Shown piece by piece: positions 51,884 to 61,429 of a stretch of 64,000 nucleotides of DNA. A program made the position numbers and the translations under genes. Location of the stretch: assembly GCA_037132275.1 (NCBI GenBank), contig JBAXPK010000006.1, positions 1 through 64,000 on the forward strand, read 5' to 3'. The notes below the pieces were generated by a model. That model made no database searches, was not told where the DNA came from, and was given only the letters and a program-made list of their open reading frames with translations. The DNA is from JAABPW01 sp037132275 (GTDB taxonomy: Bacteria > Verrucomicrobiota > Kiritimatiellia > CAIKKV01 > CAITUY01). The first letter of the stretch is position 1. The number at the start of each line of letters is the position of its first letter.

Positions 51884-54800
51884 TCAATCGAAGTCAAAAT
51901 CCCCCATGGAGGAGTACCGGTTCTGGCCATCCTGCTGGAGGTTCAGTAATTGCTGCATCAGGTGATGCGACGTGAGGAGTTTGCCCCATGACGGCGCCTG
52001 ATGCCGCTGTTCATAGTAATGCCGGTAACTCATTGAGGATTGGGCCTCTGTTTTTTCTTTTTCACGCCGGTCGCGGGCCGCCTTGAGGACGAACAGTTCC
52101 GTCGGGGATTTCATGACGGGACGGCGGTTTGCCTCAAGCACGGTCCAGAGCCCCTTGAAATCCATAATTTTATCGAGCGATGCCCCATAGGAATGCCGTT
52201 GAAGGGGATCAAGCTGGAGCATGTGCAGGGAAATCCGATCTCGATCCGCCGCCGGAATGAAGAGGGTCTCCGCCAGTTCCGCCAGTTTTTTCCATCCATC
52301 CAGATAGTCGGGATCGAGTTCCACCGCGCGCTGGTAGTAGCTATAGGCCTCGGTAAAACGCTCCTCGGCCTCGCGCAACTGACCCAGCAGGAAGTAAACC
52401 TGGGGCCGTGACGAACCGGATTTTTCCATTCTAGTCAGGATCCGATCCGCCGCGCTTTGGCTGGACTTACTCTGAAAAACGCCCTCGCAGCCGAAACACA
52501 GATTGGCGACCTGACCAAACTGCTCAGGCATACGTTCAAAGGCCAGTTCGTAGTGCTTTTCCGCCTCGGCGGTGCGGCCCAGCGCATTGAGCCGCTCGCC
52601 CAACCGCCATTGCACGCAATAGGCATCCACAAACAGGCCTTCCGCCTCTTCGTACAAAGCCAGACTGCGCTTGATCAGTTTCGCGCTGGTGAGGGCATCT
52701 CCCTGTTCTGCCACTCGCACCGATTTCACTACTTTGGCAAAGAATTCAGCATCCTTGAGGTTGCCCTTAGCCTTGAGAATGTCGGCAAGAACCCCGTAGC
52801 CGCGGACCCTGTCCCCGGCAGGCTGTTCGCCATCGGTGGGATCGACCTTGAGCGCCTCGCGCACAACCTTCTCGGCGTCGTCCAATTTACCGGCCTTGAG
52901 CAGTAACACAGCTTTCCAGATCAGGGGGCGTTCCTCGAACCGGTCCAACTGGTACAAACCGTCCAGCCAGGGCAGCAGTTCCGTGGAGGCGATGCCCATC
53001 AACGGCTCATAGCCTTTGTCGCTGGTCGGATTCTGCTCGACGACATACTTGAGAATGCGGACAGCTTCATCCTTGCGCCCCGCGTTGATCAGGGCTTCCG
53101 CCACCATGACGGGCGGGGTTTTACCTTCGCACCAATTCTCATTCAGGTTCTTTACGTCGGTAGCAGACCACCAGGGACAGTTTTCCATCAGGGTTAGGAC
53201 ATCGGCGTGGCGACCGGCCTGATTGTAAACGCCAGCCAGCATGATCAATTCGGTCGAAAACAGGTCGCTAAAATTCTGATACTGACGCACCATGGGACTC
53301 TGTGATTTTGCCTTGCGGGCCTTGGCCTCGATCGATTGAAGAATGGCGGCTTCAGCCTCGGCATAACGGCCATGTGTGGTGAGCAGGGGGATGAGGGAGG
53401 TTTCGAAATTGTAATCCGCTCCTTCGCCGTCCGGCGCGGTTTCCTCATTGGCCCGTTTCAGGGCCAGGGCGATACCCTGTTCGACCCAGTCCTTGCGATT
53501 GAGGAGTTTTCCCAACTCCGCGATTTGGGTTGCGACCCTGGTTTGCTCGGATTTAAGTTGGGTTTGATTCCGGGCCGACTCGCCGGCCAGATTTAGCATC
53601 GGTATCTGCATCAGGCAGGCAACGCCGGCCTCAACCTCGTCGGCTGCAAGATGGACATGTGCCAGTTGTGTCAGGAGCCGGGTCTGCTGGATGAGGGGCA
53701 ATTTCTTGTTGGCGAGTTGTTCTTTGAGCTCGGAAGCCACCTCGCCTGTTTTCCCTTCAAGAAGGGACAACCGTACGTACTCATCCCAGAAGGGAAGTTC
53801 CGGGTTACTCTTGAGCGCCTGCTTGAGGAACGCATATAGGGTGGCGCGGGGAATCAGGTTTTCGACATTGGTCCATTTGAAGCCGTACCCCCAGCCATAG
53901 GAAGGCTCTTCGGTGGAGGAGAAGTTGGCATTCAAGACCTTGACCGCGTCCTCACTCCGGTTTTGGGCGAGCAGGCCAAGCATGTAATAAACGGTTGCCT
54001 GCTGGCGATACCGGTTCTGTTCGGAATCCTGCCGGCCTGAGTAATAGCGACTGTTGAATCCACCCAGAAAGGGGGATAAGACGCTCGTCGTTTCGTTGGT
54101 TTTGGGTGGAGGGAACTGTTTGGCCATGGCCTCATACAGGTCGGTCTGATCAATCGAGGAGATTAATCCCCATTGGGGTTGCTTCAACTCGCCGCTGTGC
54201 TGCCGCGCCAGGCGTTGAGCCAGTTTCCGGGTTTCCCCGGCTTCAGAAATGCTCAGGCGGATGCGGGGAAGGGTGAGGGCTTCCAGAAGCAGTGTCTCGG
54301 CCTCCGTGGCACCAGCCAGCGCGACAAGATTGGGTACTTTAATATCCGTCACCTCTTGACCCTGGGAGTTTTTCTGCTGGGCGAGCAACTGCCGGAATTC
54401 GTTTACCAGGTTGGTGCCACTTGTGGTGGCGCGGATAAGCTCGGTCTTAAGACCCTGCCACTGCGAGTCGCTGGACCGGCGATCATTACCCGTGAGCGCC
54501 TTGATGGAGGCATCCAAGGCCTCCACGTCTTTCAGGAGACTGGATGTGTCGTTGTTGAGAAGCGAGAACATGATATTGCGGGTTCCATTCCGCATGGATT
54601 TGGGGCCTGTTTCCGGCGGGCGCTGGTGCATCAGGCGCGACAGCGTGGGCCATGCGGCGGGGCCCGGCATGATGTTCAGAAGGCCTGGGAGGGTGGGGGC
54701 ATTAGTCCCGGCATCAGAATTCGGGTCGTCGGAGTTGCGGTTCATGGATTGCGGAAGGGCAAGAAAACGGTCATACAAGGCCAACCACTCGGAAGCGGCC

Positions 54801-55024
54801 GTGTCCGGGGTAAGGGTGGCTTGTTTTGCCTGATAGGCCCCCATATCCCTTCCCAGCCGGTTTAGAGGGGTGGCCTTAGCGGACTTCGAGGTATCATGGG
54901 TTGAGGTGGCGGATTCGACCTGTTGAAGGAACCGGGTGGCGCCAAGCAGGGGTTGTTCCACCGCCTGTGTCGAGAGTTTAGAAACCATCATTAGCGAGGC
55001 CAAGACCAGAAGCGTCGTTCTCAT
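51884..55024 (-). CDS. large secreted TPR-repeat protein
   Basis: A 1046-residue exported protein of unknown function with a signal peptide (ends near STQAVE). It consists mostly of helical repeats: TPR-like units are clearest around 595-640, 840-930 (EKHYELAFERMPE; EAYSYYQRAVELDPDYLDG). The region between 70 and 250 is Thr/Ser/Asn-rich and low-complexity. No transmembrane helix follows the signal, so it is periplasmic or surface-located. Divergent from DAHP synthase. Large periplasmic TPR proteins often scaffold envelope complexes. Confidence 0.75.
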   Translation of the reverse strand: MRTTLLVLASLMMVSKLSTQAVEQPLLGATRFLQQVESATSTHDTSKSAKATPLNRLGRDMGAYQAKQATLTPDTAASEWLALYDRFLALPQSMNRNSDDPNSDAGTNAPTLPGLLNIMPGPAAWPTLSRLMHQRPPETGPKSMRNGTRNIMFSLLNNDTSSLLKDVEALDASIKALTGNDRRSSDSQWQGLKTELIRATTSGTNLVNEFRQLLAQQKNSQGQEVTDIKVPNLVALAGATEAETLLLEALTLPRIRLSISEAGETRKLAQRLARQHSGELKQPQWGLISSIDQTDLYEAMAKQFPPPKTNETTSVLSPFLGGFNSRYYSGRQDSEQNRYRQQATVYYMLGLLAQNRSEDAVKVLNANFSSTEEPSYGWGYGFKWTNVENLIPRATLYAFLKQALKSNPELPFWDEYVRLSLLEGKTGEVASELKEQLANKKLPLIQQTRLLTQLAHVHLAADEVEAGVACLMQIPMLNLAGESARNQTQLKSEQTRVATQIAELGKLLNRKDWVEQGIALALKRANEETAPDGEGADYNFETSLIPLLTTHGRYAEAEAAILQSIEAKARKAKSQSPMVRQYQNFSDLFSTELIMLAGVYNQAGRHADVLTLMENCPWWSATDVKNLNENWCEGKTPPVMVAEALINAGRKDEAVRILKYVVEQNPTSDKGYEPLMGIASTELLPWLDGLYQLDRFEERPLIWKAVLLLKAGKLDDAEKVVREALKVDPTDGEQPAGDRVRGYGVLADILKAKGNLKDAEFFAKVVKSVRVAEQGDALTSAKLIKRSLALYEEAEGLFVDAYCVQWRLGERLNALGRTAEAEKHYELAFERMPEQFGQVANLCFGCEGVFQSKSSQSAADRILTRMEKSGSSRPQVYFLLGQLREAEERFTEAYSYYQRAVELDPDYLDGWKKLAELAETLFIPAADRDRISLHMLQLDPLQRHSYGASLDKIMDFKGLWTVLEANRRPVMKSPTELFVLKAARDRREKEKTEAQSSMSYRHYYEQRHQAPSWGKLLTSHHLMQQLLNLQQDGQNRYSSMGDFDFD

Positions 55025-55146
55025 GGGAATCCTTTCAGTGAGTTACTGACAACTTATGCCTGCCATCCACCTGACGCAAACAAAAACAGCTAACATCAGG
55101 CCAGAAACTTGCTTTTGTGGAGGGAGAGCGGTAAGGTCTTCCCATC

Positions 55147-56253
55147 ATGACAAACGATGATTACGTAGAGGGAATTCCTGCCGACCGGATGTCGGCGACC
55201 GATGATGAGCGGATTGAGAACATTGTACCCCTGCCGCCGCCCTCGCATCTGATCCGCTTTTTTCCAATTCAGGGTACCCCGGCTGAGCAGTTGATCGCCA
55301 CTACCCGTCGGACTGTGCGCGAGATTCTGAGGGGAAATTCCGACCGGCTGCTCGTGATCATCGGTCCCTGCTCCATTCACGATCCGGCCTCCGCGATTGC
55401 CTATGCTGAAAAGTTGTTGGCGGAGCGTGAGCGCCTTGGCGGAGAGCTGGAGGTGCTGATGCGTGTTTACTTTGAAAAACCACGCACCACCGTGGGGTGG
55501 AAGGGACTCATCAATGATCCTTATTGCAACGGCAGTTTCCGCATCAACGAGGGACTGCGTATCGCCCGCGATCTGCTGGTGCGCATCAACCAGGCGGGCA
55601 TGCCGGCCGGATGTGAATTCCTGGATGTGATCTCGCCGCAATACATCGGCGACCTGGTGTCCTGGGGCGCCATCGGGGCGCGCACGACCGAGTCACAGGT
55701 CCACCGCGAACTTGCCTCGGGCCTGTCTGCGGCGGTGGGCTTCAAGAATGGAACCGACGGCAATGTGAAGATTGCGGTGGACGCCATCCTGGCTGCCCGT
55801 GAAAAACATCACTTTCTTTCGGTTCACAAGACCGGGCAGGTTGCCATTGTCGAGACGCGCGGAAACGACGACTGTCATATCATCCTGCGTGGTGGCAAAA
55901 GGCCGAATTATGAGGCCGCCAGCGTGCAGGCGGCGTGTGATGAACTGGGTAAAGCCGGACTGCCGGAACGCCTGATGATTGACCTTTCACATGGCAACAG
56001 CCTCAAGGACTACCGGCAACAGATGGCAACGGGCGCTGCCGTGGCCGGGCAGGTCGCCGGAGGCGAGCGACGGATCATCGGCGTGATTGTCGAATCTCAT
56101 CTGGTGGAGGGCCGCCAGGAACTTGTACCGGGAAAGCCCCTCGTCTATGGACAAAGCATCACGGATGCCTGTCTCGGGTGGAACGACTCCGTGCGTCTCC
56201 TCGATCAGTTTGCGGATGCGGTTCGCGCCCGCCGCAAGTCGGCCAGACGGTGA
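55147..56253 (+). CDS. aroF: DAHP synthase (class I, AroFGH type)
   Basis: A 368-residue 3-deoxy-7-phosphoheptulonate synthase, the first step of aromatic amino-acid synthesis. Segments: IGPCSIHDPASAIAYA, RVYFEKPRTTVGWKGLINDP, GAIGARTTESQVHRELASG, GFKNGTDGNVKIA and DLSHGNSLKDYRQQ match the E. coli AroG/F/H family with conserved metal and PEP ligands. It is monocistronic. Which allosteric effector (Phe, Tyr or Trp) applies cannot be told from sequence alone. Confidence 0.95.
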   Translation: MTNDDYVEGIPADRMSATDDERIENIVPLPPPSHLIRFFPIQGTPAEQLIATTRRTVREILRGNSDRLLVIIGPCSIHDPASAIAYAEKLLAERERLGGELEVLMRVYFEKPRTTVGWKGLINDPYCNGSFRINEGLRIARDLLVRINQAGMPAGCEFLDVISPQYIGDLVSWGAIGARTTESQVHRELASGLSAAVGFKNGTDGNVKIAVDAILAAREKHHFLSVHKTGQVAIVETRGNDDCHIILRGGKRPNYEAASVQAACDELGKAGLPERLMIDLSHGNSLKDYRQQMATGAAVAGQVAGGERRIIGVIVESHLVEGRQELVPGKPLVYGQSITDACLGWNDSVRLLDQFADAVRARRKSARR

Positions 56254-56286
56254 AGCCGGTTTCCCCTGGCCGGGAATTTAAGGCAT

Positions 56287-57144
56287 TCAGGAGCCGGAAA
56301 ATTCCCCCAGGCGGATCGTGCCGCTCGGGTCGGTGCTGACCTTGATCGTTTTTCGGATGAGCCGGTTTAGAGTCGGGAAATCGTCCGGGATACGCGCTTT
56401 GAGATCGTTCATCATGTGTTGCTCGTTGAACGAGACAATACTAATCAACACCAGGGCGCCGGCTTCGGCGGCACACATCAGGCTCGCGTACTCCCCGGGC
56501 GTTTTCGGGTCACGGATGTACACCAGATCAGGCGCGAGGCAGAGACTGTTTTGAATTCCTTCGGAGAGGGTGGGGATATCGGTACCCACTTCTACCTGGA
56601 TGACGACCGAGTTCCGATGGCGCAGGAGGTAGGAGAGGCTCTGTTCCAGAATATAGATAATTTTGTTTTGGGTCGCATTGAGCCGGGCCAGGGAGGCATA
56701 GAGAAGTTGAGATAACGCGTCTGATGAGGGGCCGGTGAAGAGCACGATACCGCCGTCGGGTTGATTCAAGGAGGACTCCATCAGCGTCATTTGTTCGGGT
56801 GAACTGAGCAGGGTTTCAAGTTTCGGGATGTCATAGGTCATGCGTTGAATGGCGACAAAATCGCTTCCTCGCTGGGTGAGGTAATGGACTCTGAACCGGC
56901 CCAGATTGGGCATTCCAAACGCGAAGACCCCGTGTTTCCCCATGTCCGTCGGTCCTGAACGACGGGCATGGCTGGCCAAGGTGGCCAGTGTGTCTCGAAT
57001 ATCATCGGGAGTGAGCACGGTATTGATGACGATATGGAATTCAGTACCCTTTTTTTCGACGGGCGGTGCCCCGGCGACGAGCAAGACCTGCGAAAAACGA
57101 TTGTCCCCGCCAAGATAAGTTAGAATTTTTGACGCATAATTCAT
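56287..57144 (-). CDS. degenerate PilT-like protein (pseudo-ATPase)
   Basis: A 285-residue protein that aligns with the C-terminal half of the type IV pilus retraction ATPase PilT, but with its catalytic motifs lost. The position of the Walker A loop (GPTGSGKST in PilT) reads GPSSDALSQ (138-146), lacking the Lys and Gly that bind ATP. The Asp box EDPIE reads ILEQSL, and Walker B reads LVYIRDP. The order of the remaining elements, including QVEVGTD, ALRxxLRQDPD counterparts (IQNSLCLAPD) and AAEAG, is kept. It follows the hybrid histidine kinase by 20 bp on the same strand. It could be a regulatory partner that binds a real PilT or GspE. Confidence 0.7.
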   Translation of the reverse strand: MNYASKILTYLGGDNRFSQVLLVAGAPPVEKKGTEFHIVINTVLTPDDIRDTLATLASHARRSGPTDMGKHGVFAFGMPNLGRFRVHYLTQRGSDFVAIQRMTYDIPKLETLLSSPEQMTLMESSLNQPDGGIVLFTGPSSDALSQLLYASLARLNATQNKIIYILEQSLSYLLRHRNSVVIQVEVGTDIPTLSEGIQNSLCLAPDLVYIRDPKTPGEYASLMCAAEAGALVLISIVSFNEQHMMNDLKARIPDDFPTLNRLIRKTIKVSTDPSGTIRLGEFSGS

Positions 57145-57164
57145 AGTGTTTCCCTCAGCCTATC

Positions 57165-59564
57165 CTACTTTAAGACCAATCCCAATACTTCATGGAGTTG
57201 GGCCTCTGTGTATGGTTTTGCAAGCACTCCCTTGAAGCCGTAAAAGGCATAGTTCGAAAGGATAGCCCCTTCGGAATATCCACTGGAAGCAATCGCCTTG
57301 GCGTTTGGGTCGATGGCCAGGATGGTCTTAATCACCTCCAGCCCGCCGATGCCGCCGGGAATGGTAAGATCCAGAATGAGAACATCGAAGGGGGTTCCGG
57401 CGTTCAGGGATTGTTTGTACAGGTCAATGGCCTGTTGTCCGTCAGAGGCGGTCTCCACGAAACAGCCCATCTGTTTCAGCCAATGCGGAATCACCATAAG
57501 AATGAACTTCTCATCATCCAGGATTAATATTTTGGGCGCAGGTTTAAAGGGCTGGGGCTCCACCGGGGAGGCCACGGTCTTCGGCTGGTCGGTCTCGGAC
57601 GCCGGAAGGTAGATCGTAAAGTGTGAGCCTTTGCCCAGTTCCGAAATAACGCCTATCTGGCCGCCGTGCTTGGTGATGATTGAATAGGTTGTCGCCAGTC
57701 CCAGTCCGCTGCCCGTTTGTTTCGTGGTGAAATAGGGGTCGAATATCCGGCCAAGATATTTTGGATCGATGCCGGCTCCCTCATCCCGCACGGAAATTCT
57801 GATATACCTCCCCGCAGGGAGAGTGGAACTGACCGCCTTCTTGATGTCCTCATTCTCTACAGTGATATACAAATGTCCGCCATCAGGCATGGCCTCGCGG
57901 GCATTGGTGGTGAGATTGGAGATGACCTGCTGGATTTGCCCATTGTCAGCCTTGGCCATCCATAGGTCATTCGCCGACTTATACACGAGCATGACATTGC
58001 TTCCGGAAAGGTCAAAGCGGGCCACCTCTTCGACAAGCGCCCCCAGACTGACATTCTCCAGGACAGGTTCCCCTCCTTTGGCAAAGGTCAGCAACTGCTT
58101 GGTCAGCCGGATTGCCCGCTTCATGGATTTTGCAGCCTCTTCAAGGTGCTTAAAGGCGGGATGATCTTTTGGAAGTTCTTTCTTAGCCAAAGAGAGATTG
58201 CCGAATAATGCCATCAGGATGTTGTTAAAATCATGCGCAATGCCGCCCGCCAACGTGCCGACACTTGTGAGTTTTTGCATTTTCTGCAGTTCGGCATGGA
58301 CTCTCAGCCGTTCAGTGACGTCCATGATCGACGATTGGTATCCTATCAATTTGCCCTTCTCATCGCGCAAGCTGGTTGCAATGGTATGGGCGGCGAAGGT
58401 TGAGCCCTCCTCACGTTTCGCCGTAAACTCACCTTCCCATTGGCCTTTATCCTGAAGGGCGGCAACGAAAACGCGGAAATCGTTGGGATCATTAAAAAGA
58501 TGCTGGATCGGCTTCCCGATAACCTTGGTTTTGTCCGAATATCCAAAAATCCGGAGGAACATATCATTGAGTTCGGTGATGATGCCGTTCATGTTGGTGA
58601 TGCTTTTGGCGGCTATCGAGGCATCAAAAACAAGATTTTTAAGCTGTAAGGCCTGTTCTGCTTGCCGGCGCATCGCGATTTCGCGATTGAGTCCCCACAT
58701 GGCGTAGGCCATGGCAAGCACGAGCGCCATGCAGAGGTACTCCAGCAACAGAATACGCCAGCCCCAATGCCCACTCCCATATCTGGTGAAGTGCAACGAT
58801 ACTCCGCTTTCCGGTGGGGTCAGGGAGACCTGATGAGACGTGTTTTCATCCATCGCCTCTGTCTGTGGCAATGTGAAAAGCACATTTCCCGAGGCATCTG
58901 TGATGCCGACGTTAGTGGCTTTGAGTATCTGAGCGGGGATTAACTGTTGCAGTATCTTATTGCAGGAATAGGTGCCACCTATCAGACCCAGAAAATCGTC
59001 ATTCCGATAAACCGGTACCCATATCTCGAAAGCGAGGTCTCCCTGGACAAACTCGAATGGACGGGTATAGACGGGCTTTCGCCTTTCCCTTGCCAATCGG
59101 GAGGCGCGCTTGGGTTCCGGCAGGTTGAGACGCAGTCCTGCAATCTCTTGGTTGGGGGCCAGCGGCGCCACATCGATAATGAGAAAATCGGCATCCACCC
59201 AGGTGATACATATGAGTTCCGGATGGTCCTCAACATAAAGCGAGGCCCGTTTTTGAAACGAGGCGAGATCCATGGCTCCCTCGCCGCGATCTTTGGCAAT
59301 CATGAGCAGGTAGTCTTGATTTCCCTTCAGCCGCAGACGCAGGTTGTCGCCCAACGATTCCGCACGGGCGGCAATTTCGTTCTTTTGCGTTTGGGTGGTA
59401 TTGACTTGAAGGAGCCCGAGAAATGTCGCAAAAACGATAATGAATGAACCGAGCAAAATGACGGGGCCAAACCACAAGGGATAACCGGGAGTATACCGCG
59501 TAGCGTGTACGCCGCTTGACGGCATTGCGCTCCGTTTTTTGAACAACCATTCCTTGAATATCAT
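57165..59564 (-). CDS. hybrid sensor histidine kinase (CHASE-PAS-HisKA-HATPase-REC)
   Basis: A 799-residue kinase. Transmembrane helix one (about 32-54), a periplasmic CHASE-type domain (about 60-270), helix two (about 280-300), a PAS domain (310-425), a dimerisation domain with the phospho-His in GGIAHDFNNILM (about 435), an HATPase domain (NREAM-type NAREAM, DEGAGIDPKYLGRIFDPYFTT, GLGLATTYSI) and a C-terminal receiver (ILILDDEKF, ILDLTIPGG with the phospho-Asp). Start chosen at the ATG at 59564. A promoter-like pair lies 26 bp upstream at 59590. A DNA-binding response regulator partner is not in the window. Confidence 0.9.
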   Translation of the reverse strand: MIFKEWLFKKRSAMPSSGVHATRYTPGYPLWFGPVILLGSFIIVFATFLGLLQVNTTQTQKNEIAARAESLGDNLRLRLKGNQDYLLMIAKDRGEGAMDLASFQKRASLYVEDHPELICITWVDADFLIIDVAPLAPNQEIAGLRLNLPEPKRASRLARERRKPVYTRPFEFVQGDLAFEIWVPVYRNDDFLGLIGGTYSCNKILQQLIPAQILKATNVGITDASGNVLFTLPQTEAMDENTSHQVSLTPPESGVSLHFTRYGSGHWGWRILLLEYLCMALVLAMAYAMWGLNREIAMRRQAEQALQLKNLVFDASIAAKSITNMNGIITELNDMFLRIFGYSDKTKVIGKPIQHLFNDPNDFRVFVAALQDKGQWEGEFTAKREEGSTFAAHTIATSLRDEKGKLIGYQSSIMDVTERLRVHAELQKMQKLTSVGTLAGGIAHDFNNILMALFGNLSLAKKELPKDHPAFKHLEEAAKSMKRAIRLTKQLLTFAKGGEPVLENVSLGALVEEVARFDLSGSNVMLVYKSANDLWMAKADNGQIQQVISNLTTNAREAMPDGGHLYITVENEDIKKAVSSTLPAGRYIRISVRDEGAGIDPKYLGRIFDPYFTTKQTGSGLGLATTYSIITKHGGQIGVISELGKGSHFTIYLPASETDQPKTVASPVEPQPFKPAPKILILDDEKFILMVIPHWLKQMGCFVETASDGQQAIDLYKQSLNAGTPFDVLILDLTIPGGIGGLEVIKTILAIDPNAKAIASSGYSEGAILSNYAFYGFKGVLAKPYTEAQLHEVLGLVLK

Positions 59565-59589
59565 AAGGCTGCAAACCAATCTATTAACG

Positions 59590-59618
59590 ACGATACGTCA
59601 TGTAGATATATCTGGCAA
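59590..59618 (-). promoter_or_regulatory. possible promoter of the hybrid kinase operon
   Basis: On the minus strand TTGCCA (59613-59618), 17-bp spacer, TATCGT (59590-59595). The -10 box is identical to that proposed for gspE. Confidence 0.35.
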
Positions 59619-59708
59619 CCCAGTTTTCTGAGTATTTTGGAGAGGGGTGCATGAGGGACTCAACTTTCCCATTCCAGGGTTTGGCGGTTCAGTGGCGGTG
59701 CAGTTTTT

Positions 59709-59834
59709 TCAGGCGCCCGAGTCACGGGGATGGATCAGTTTAGCCAAGGAAGCGACATGCTCTGCGGCATGATGGAAGTCGACGATTTGGATCGCGAACA
59801 GCGAAAGACGGGTTAGGAAGGGATGCTGCGTCAC
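59709..59834 (-). pseudogene. ISKra4-like transposase remnant
   Basis: A fragment on the minus strand reads LTRLSLFAIQIVDFHHAAEHV and continues ASLAKLIHP before a stop at 59709-59711. The IVDxxHAxEH core is a signature of ISKra4-family transposases. Only about 40 codons remain, directly behind the HD gene stop, with no terminal repeats seen. It is an old, truncated insertion. Confidence 0.4.
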
Positions 59835-61354
59835 TCATTTCCCTTGGGATAAGCGATCCGGCTGTGAAGCATGTTCGTGAGACAAAATACGAATGCCCGT
59901 TTGACGCGGCTGAGTTCTGCCAGGGTCATCTCGCAATCATCCAGTTGGTTATCCTCGATGCGGGAATCGACCAATCTGTCAATCAGTTCCGTAATTCCTG
60001 TCGCGGTGGGTTTCTCCAGCGAGCGAGAGGCTGCTTCAACGGAGTCGGCTAGCATAATGATGGCGGCCTCGCGCGAGTTTGGTTTGGGGCCCGGATAGCG
60101 ATAGTTGGATTCCTCCACAATTCTCCGTCCCAGTCCCGTGGAGGATTGGGATTCCGCCTGGGCCTGCTGGCCCGCTTTGTGATGGAAATAGACGACGAGG
60201 CCGGTGCCGTGGTGTTGCTGGATGATGTCGATGACCGGACGGGGAAGCTTGTGTAGCATGGCAAGGGTGATGCCATCCTTGAGGTGGGCCATCACCAGTA
60301 GGGCGCTCATGCTGGGAGCCAACCCATTGTGCGGGTTATCTCCGGTCCTGATATTTTCAGCGAAATAATCCGCCTTGGTGATTTTCCCGATGTCGTGGAA
60401 ATATGCCCCGATGCGCGCCAGCACGGAATTGGCCTCAATCTCATCGGCGGCAGCCTGTGCGAGGTTGGCGACCATTAGACTGTGGTGGTAGGTGCCGGGC
60501 GCCTCAAACGCCAGGCGTTGAAGGAGGGGATGGGCAAGATCGGAAAGCTCAAGAAGACTCATGTTTGAGGTACGCCCGAACAAAGCCTCGCAGACTGGCA
60601 GCAGCAGCAGAACCAGCATGGCCGCCATCAGGCCGCCCGTGATGCTGGCCCCTGCCAGGATGCCGCCCAGTATCGCGTGAGTGGGGATATGATCGAGCGA
60701 AACGATCAGGCTGGCCATCTGGAGCAGTCCGACTAAGACCCCTATCCTGATAACCTGTGTTCGCCGTCGGATTTTCTTAATCGACCGCGCCGAGGCGGCG
60801 GTTGCAATCAGGCCTGCCACCAGTATCGGGACACTGCAACTGCCGATGATAAAACAGACGAGGGTCGCCCATAGCCCGACGACCGTGGCGGCCGCACCCC
60901 CCAGCAACACGCCCGTGAGCAGCGGGGCCAGCGCAAAAGGGATCAGCATTTCAGCCGTTCCGCGCGAGAGTACGGGCCAGTGATCTGCCAGATGGATCAG
61001 AATGCTGCCCGGAATGACCGTGGCTAACCCGCTCATGGCCAGCAGAAGCAGATGGGCGTTATTCTTCAGGATGTGGGGATCAAGAACCCGTAACAGGATG
61101 GCGGAAGCCGCGGTGATGACGAGAAGAAACACCTCGTTTCCGGCATTCGCAATGGCAAGGGGAAGGGTGCCGCCTTTATCTCCGGTGCCGGTGTACAGTA
61201 GCAGGCTTGCGGAACCCCAGAGAAAAGCTCCAATAAGCAACGAGATGGAAGGTTGGTTCCACCAGGCGATGTCATCATCCGGTGACTTCCGTCCGCCGTC
61301 CTTGTAGCGTTCTTTAAGCCGCTGTGACCGGAATTTTGATAACCATTGCTTCAT
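59831..61354 (-). CDS. 7TM-HD phosphohydrolase (PgpH-like)
   Basis: A 507-residue membrane protein of the 7TM-HD type. Seven or so transmembrane helices (about 30-250) are followed by a cytoplasmic HD domain. The metal site is visible as HHSLMV and HDIGK (near residue 320), and H...D further on. PgpH, the best studied member, hydrolyses c-di-AMP; the large extracytoplasmic domain seen in that protein is absent here, as the first helix begins near residue 40. No diadenylate cyclase is in the window. The start is the ATG at 61354 (a TTG at 61375 is open too). Confidence 0.87.
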   Translation of the reverse strand: MKQWLSKFRSQRLKERYKDGGRKSPDDDIAWWNQPSISLLIGAFLWGSASLLLYTGTGDKGGTLPLAIANAGNEVFLLVITAASAILLRVLDPHILKNNAHLLLLAMSGLATVIPGSILIHLADHWPVLSRGTAEMLIPFALAPLLTGVLLGGAAATVVGLWATLVCFIIGSCSVPILVAGLIATAASARSIKKIRRRTQVIRIGVLVGLLQMASLIVSLDHIPTHAILGGILAGASITGGLMAAMLVLLLLPVCEALFGRTSNMSLLELSDLAHPLLQRLAFEAPGTYHHSLMVANLAQAAADEIEANSVLARIGAYFHDIGKITKADYFAENIRTGDNPHNGLAPSMSALLVMAHLKDGITLAMLHKLPRPVIDIIQQHHGTGLVVYFHHKAGQQAQAESQSSTGLGRRIVEESNYRYPGPKPNSREAAIIMLADSVEAASRSLEKPTATGITELIDRLVDSRIEDNQLDDCEMTLAELSRVKRAFVFCLTNMLHSRIAYPKGNE

Positions 61355-61429
61355 ATGTTGCTGAACCCGTGACAAACGGGTTTCAAACTGATAGAACCAT
61401 TAATACATTTTTGGAGCCAACTGGCAAGA

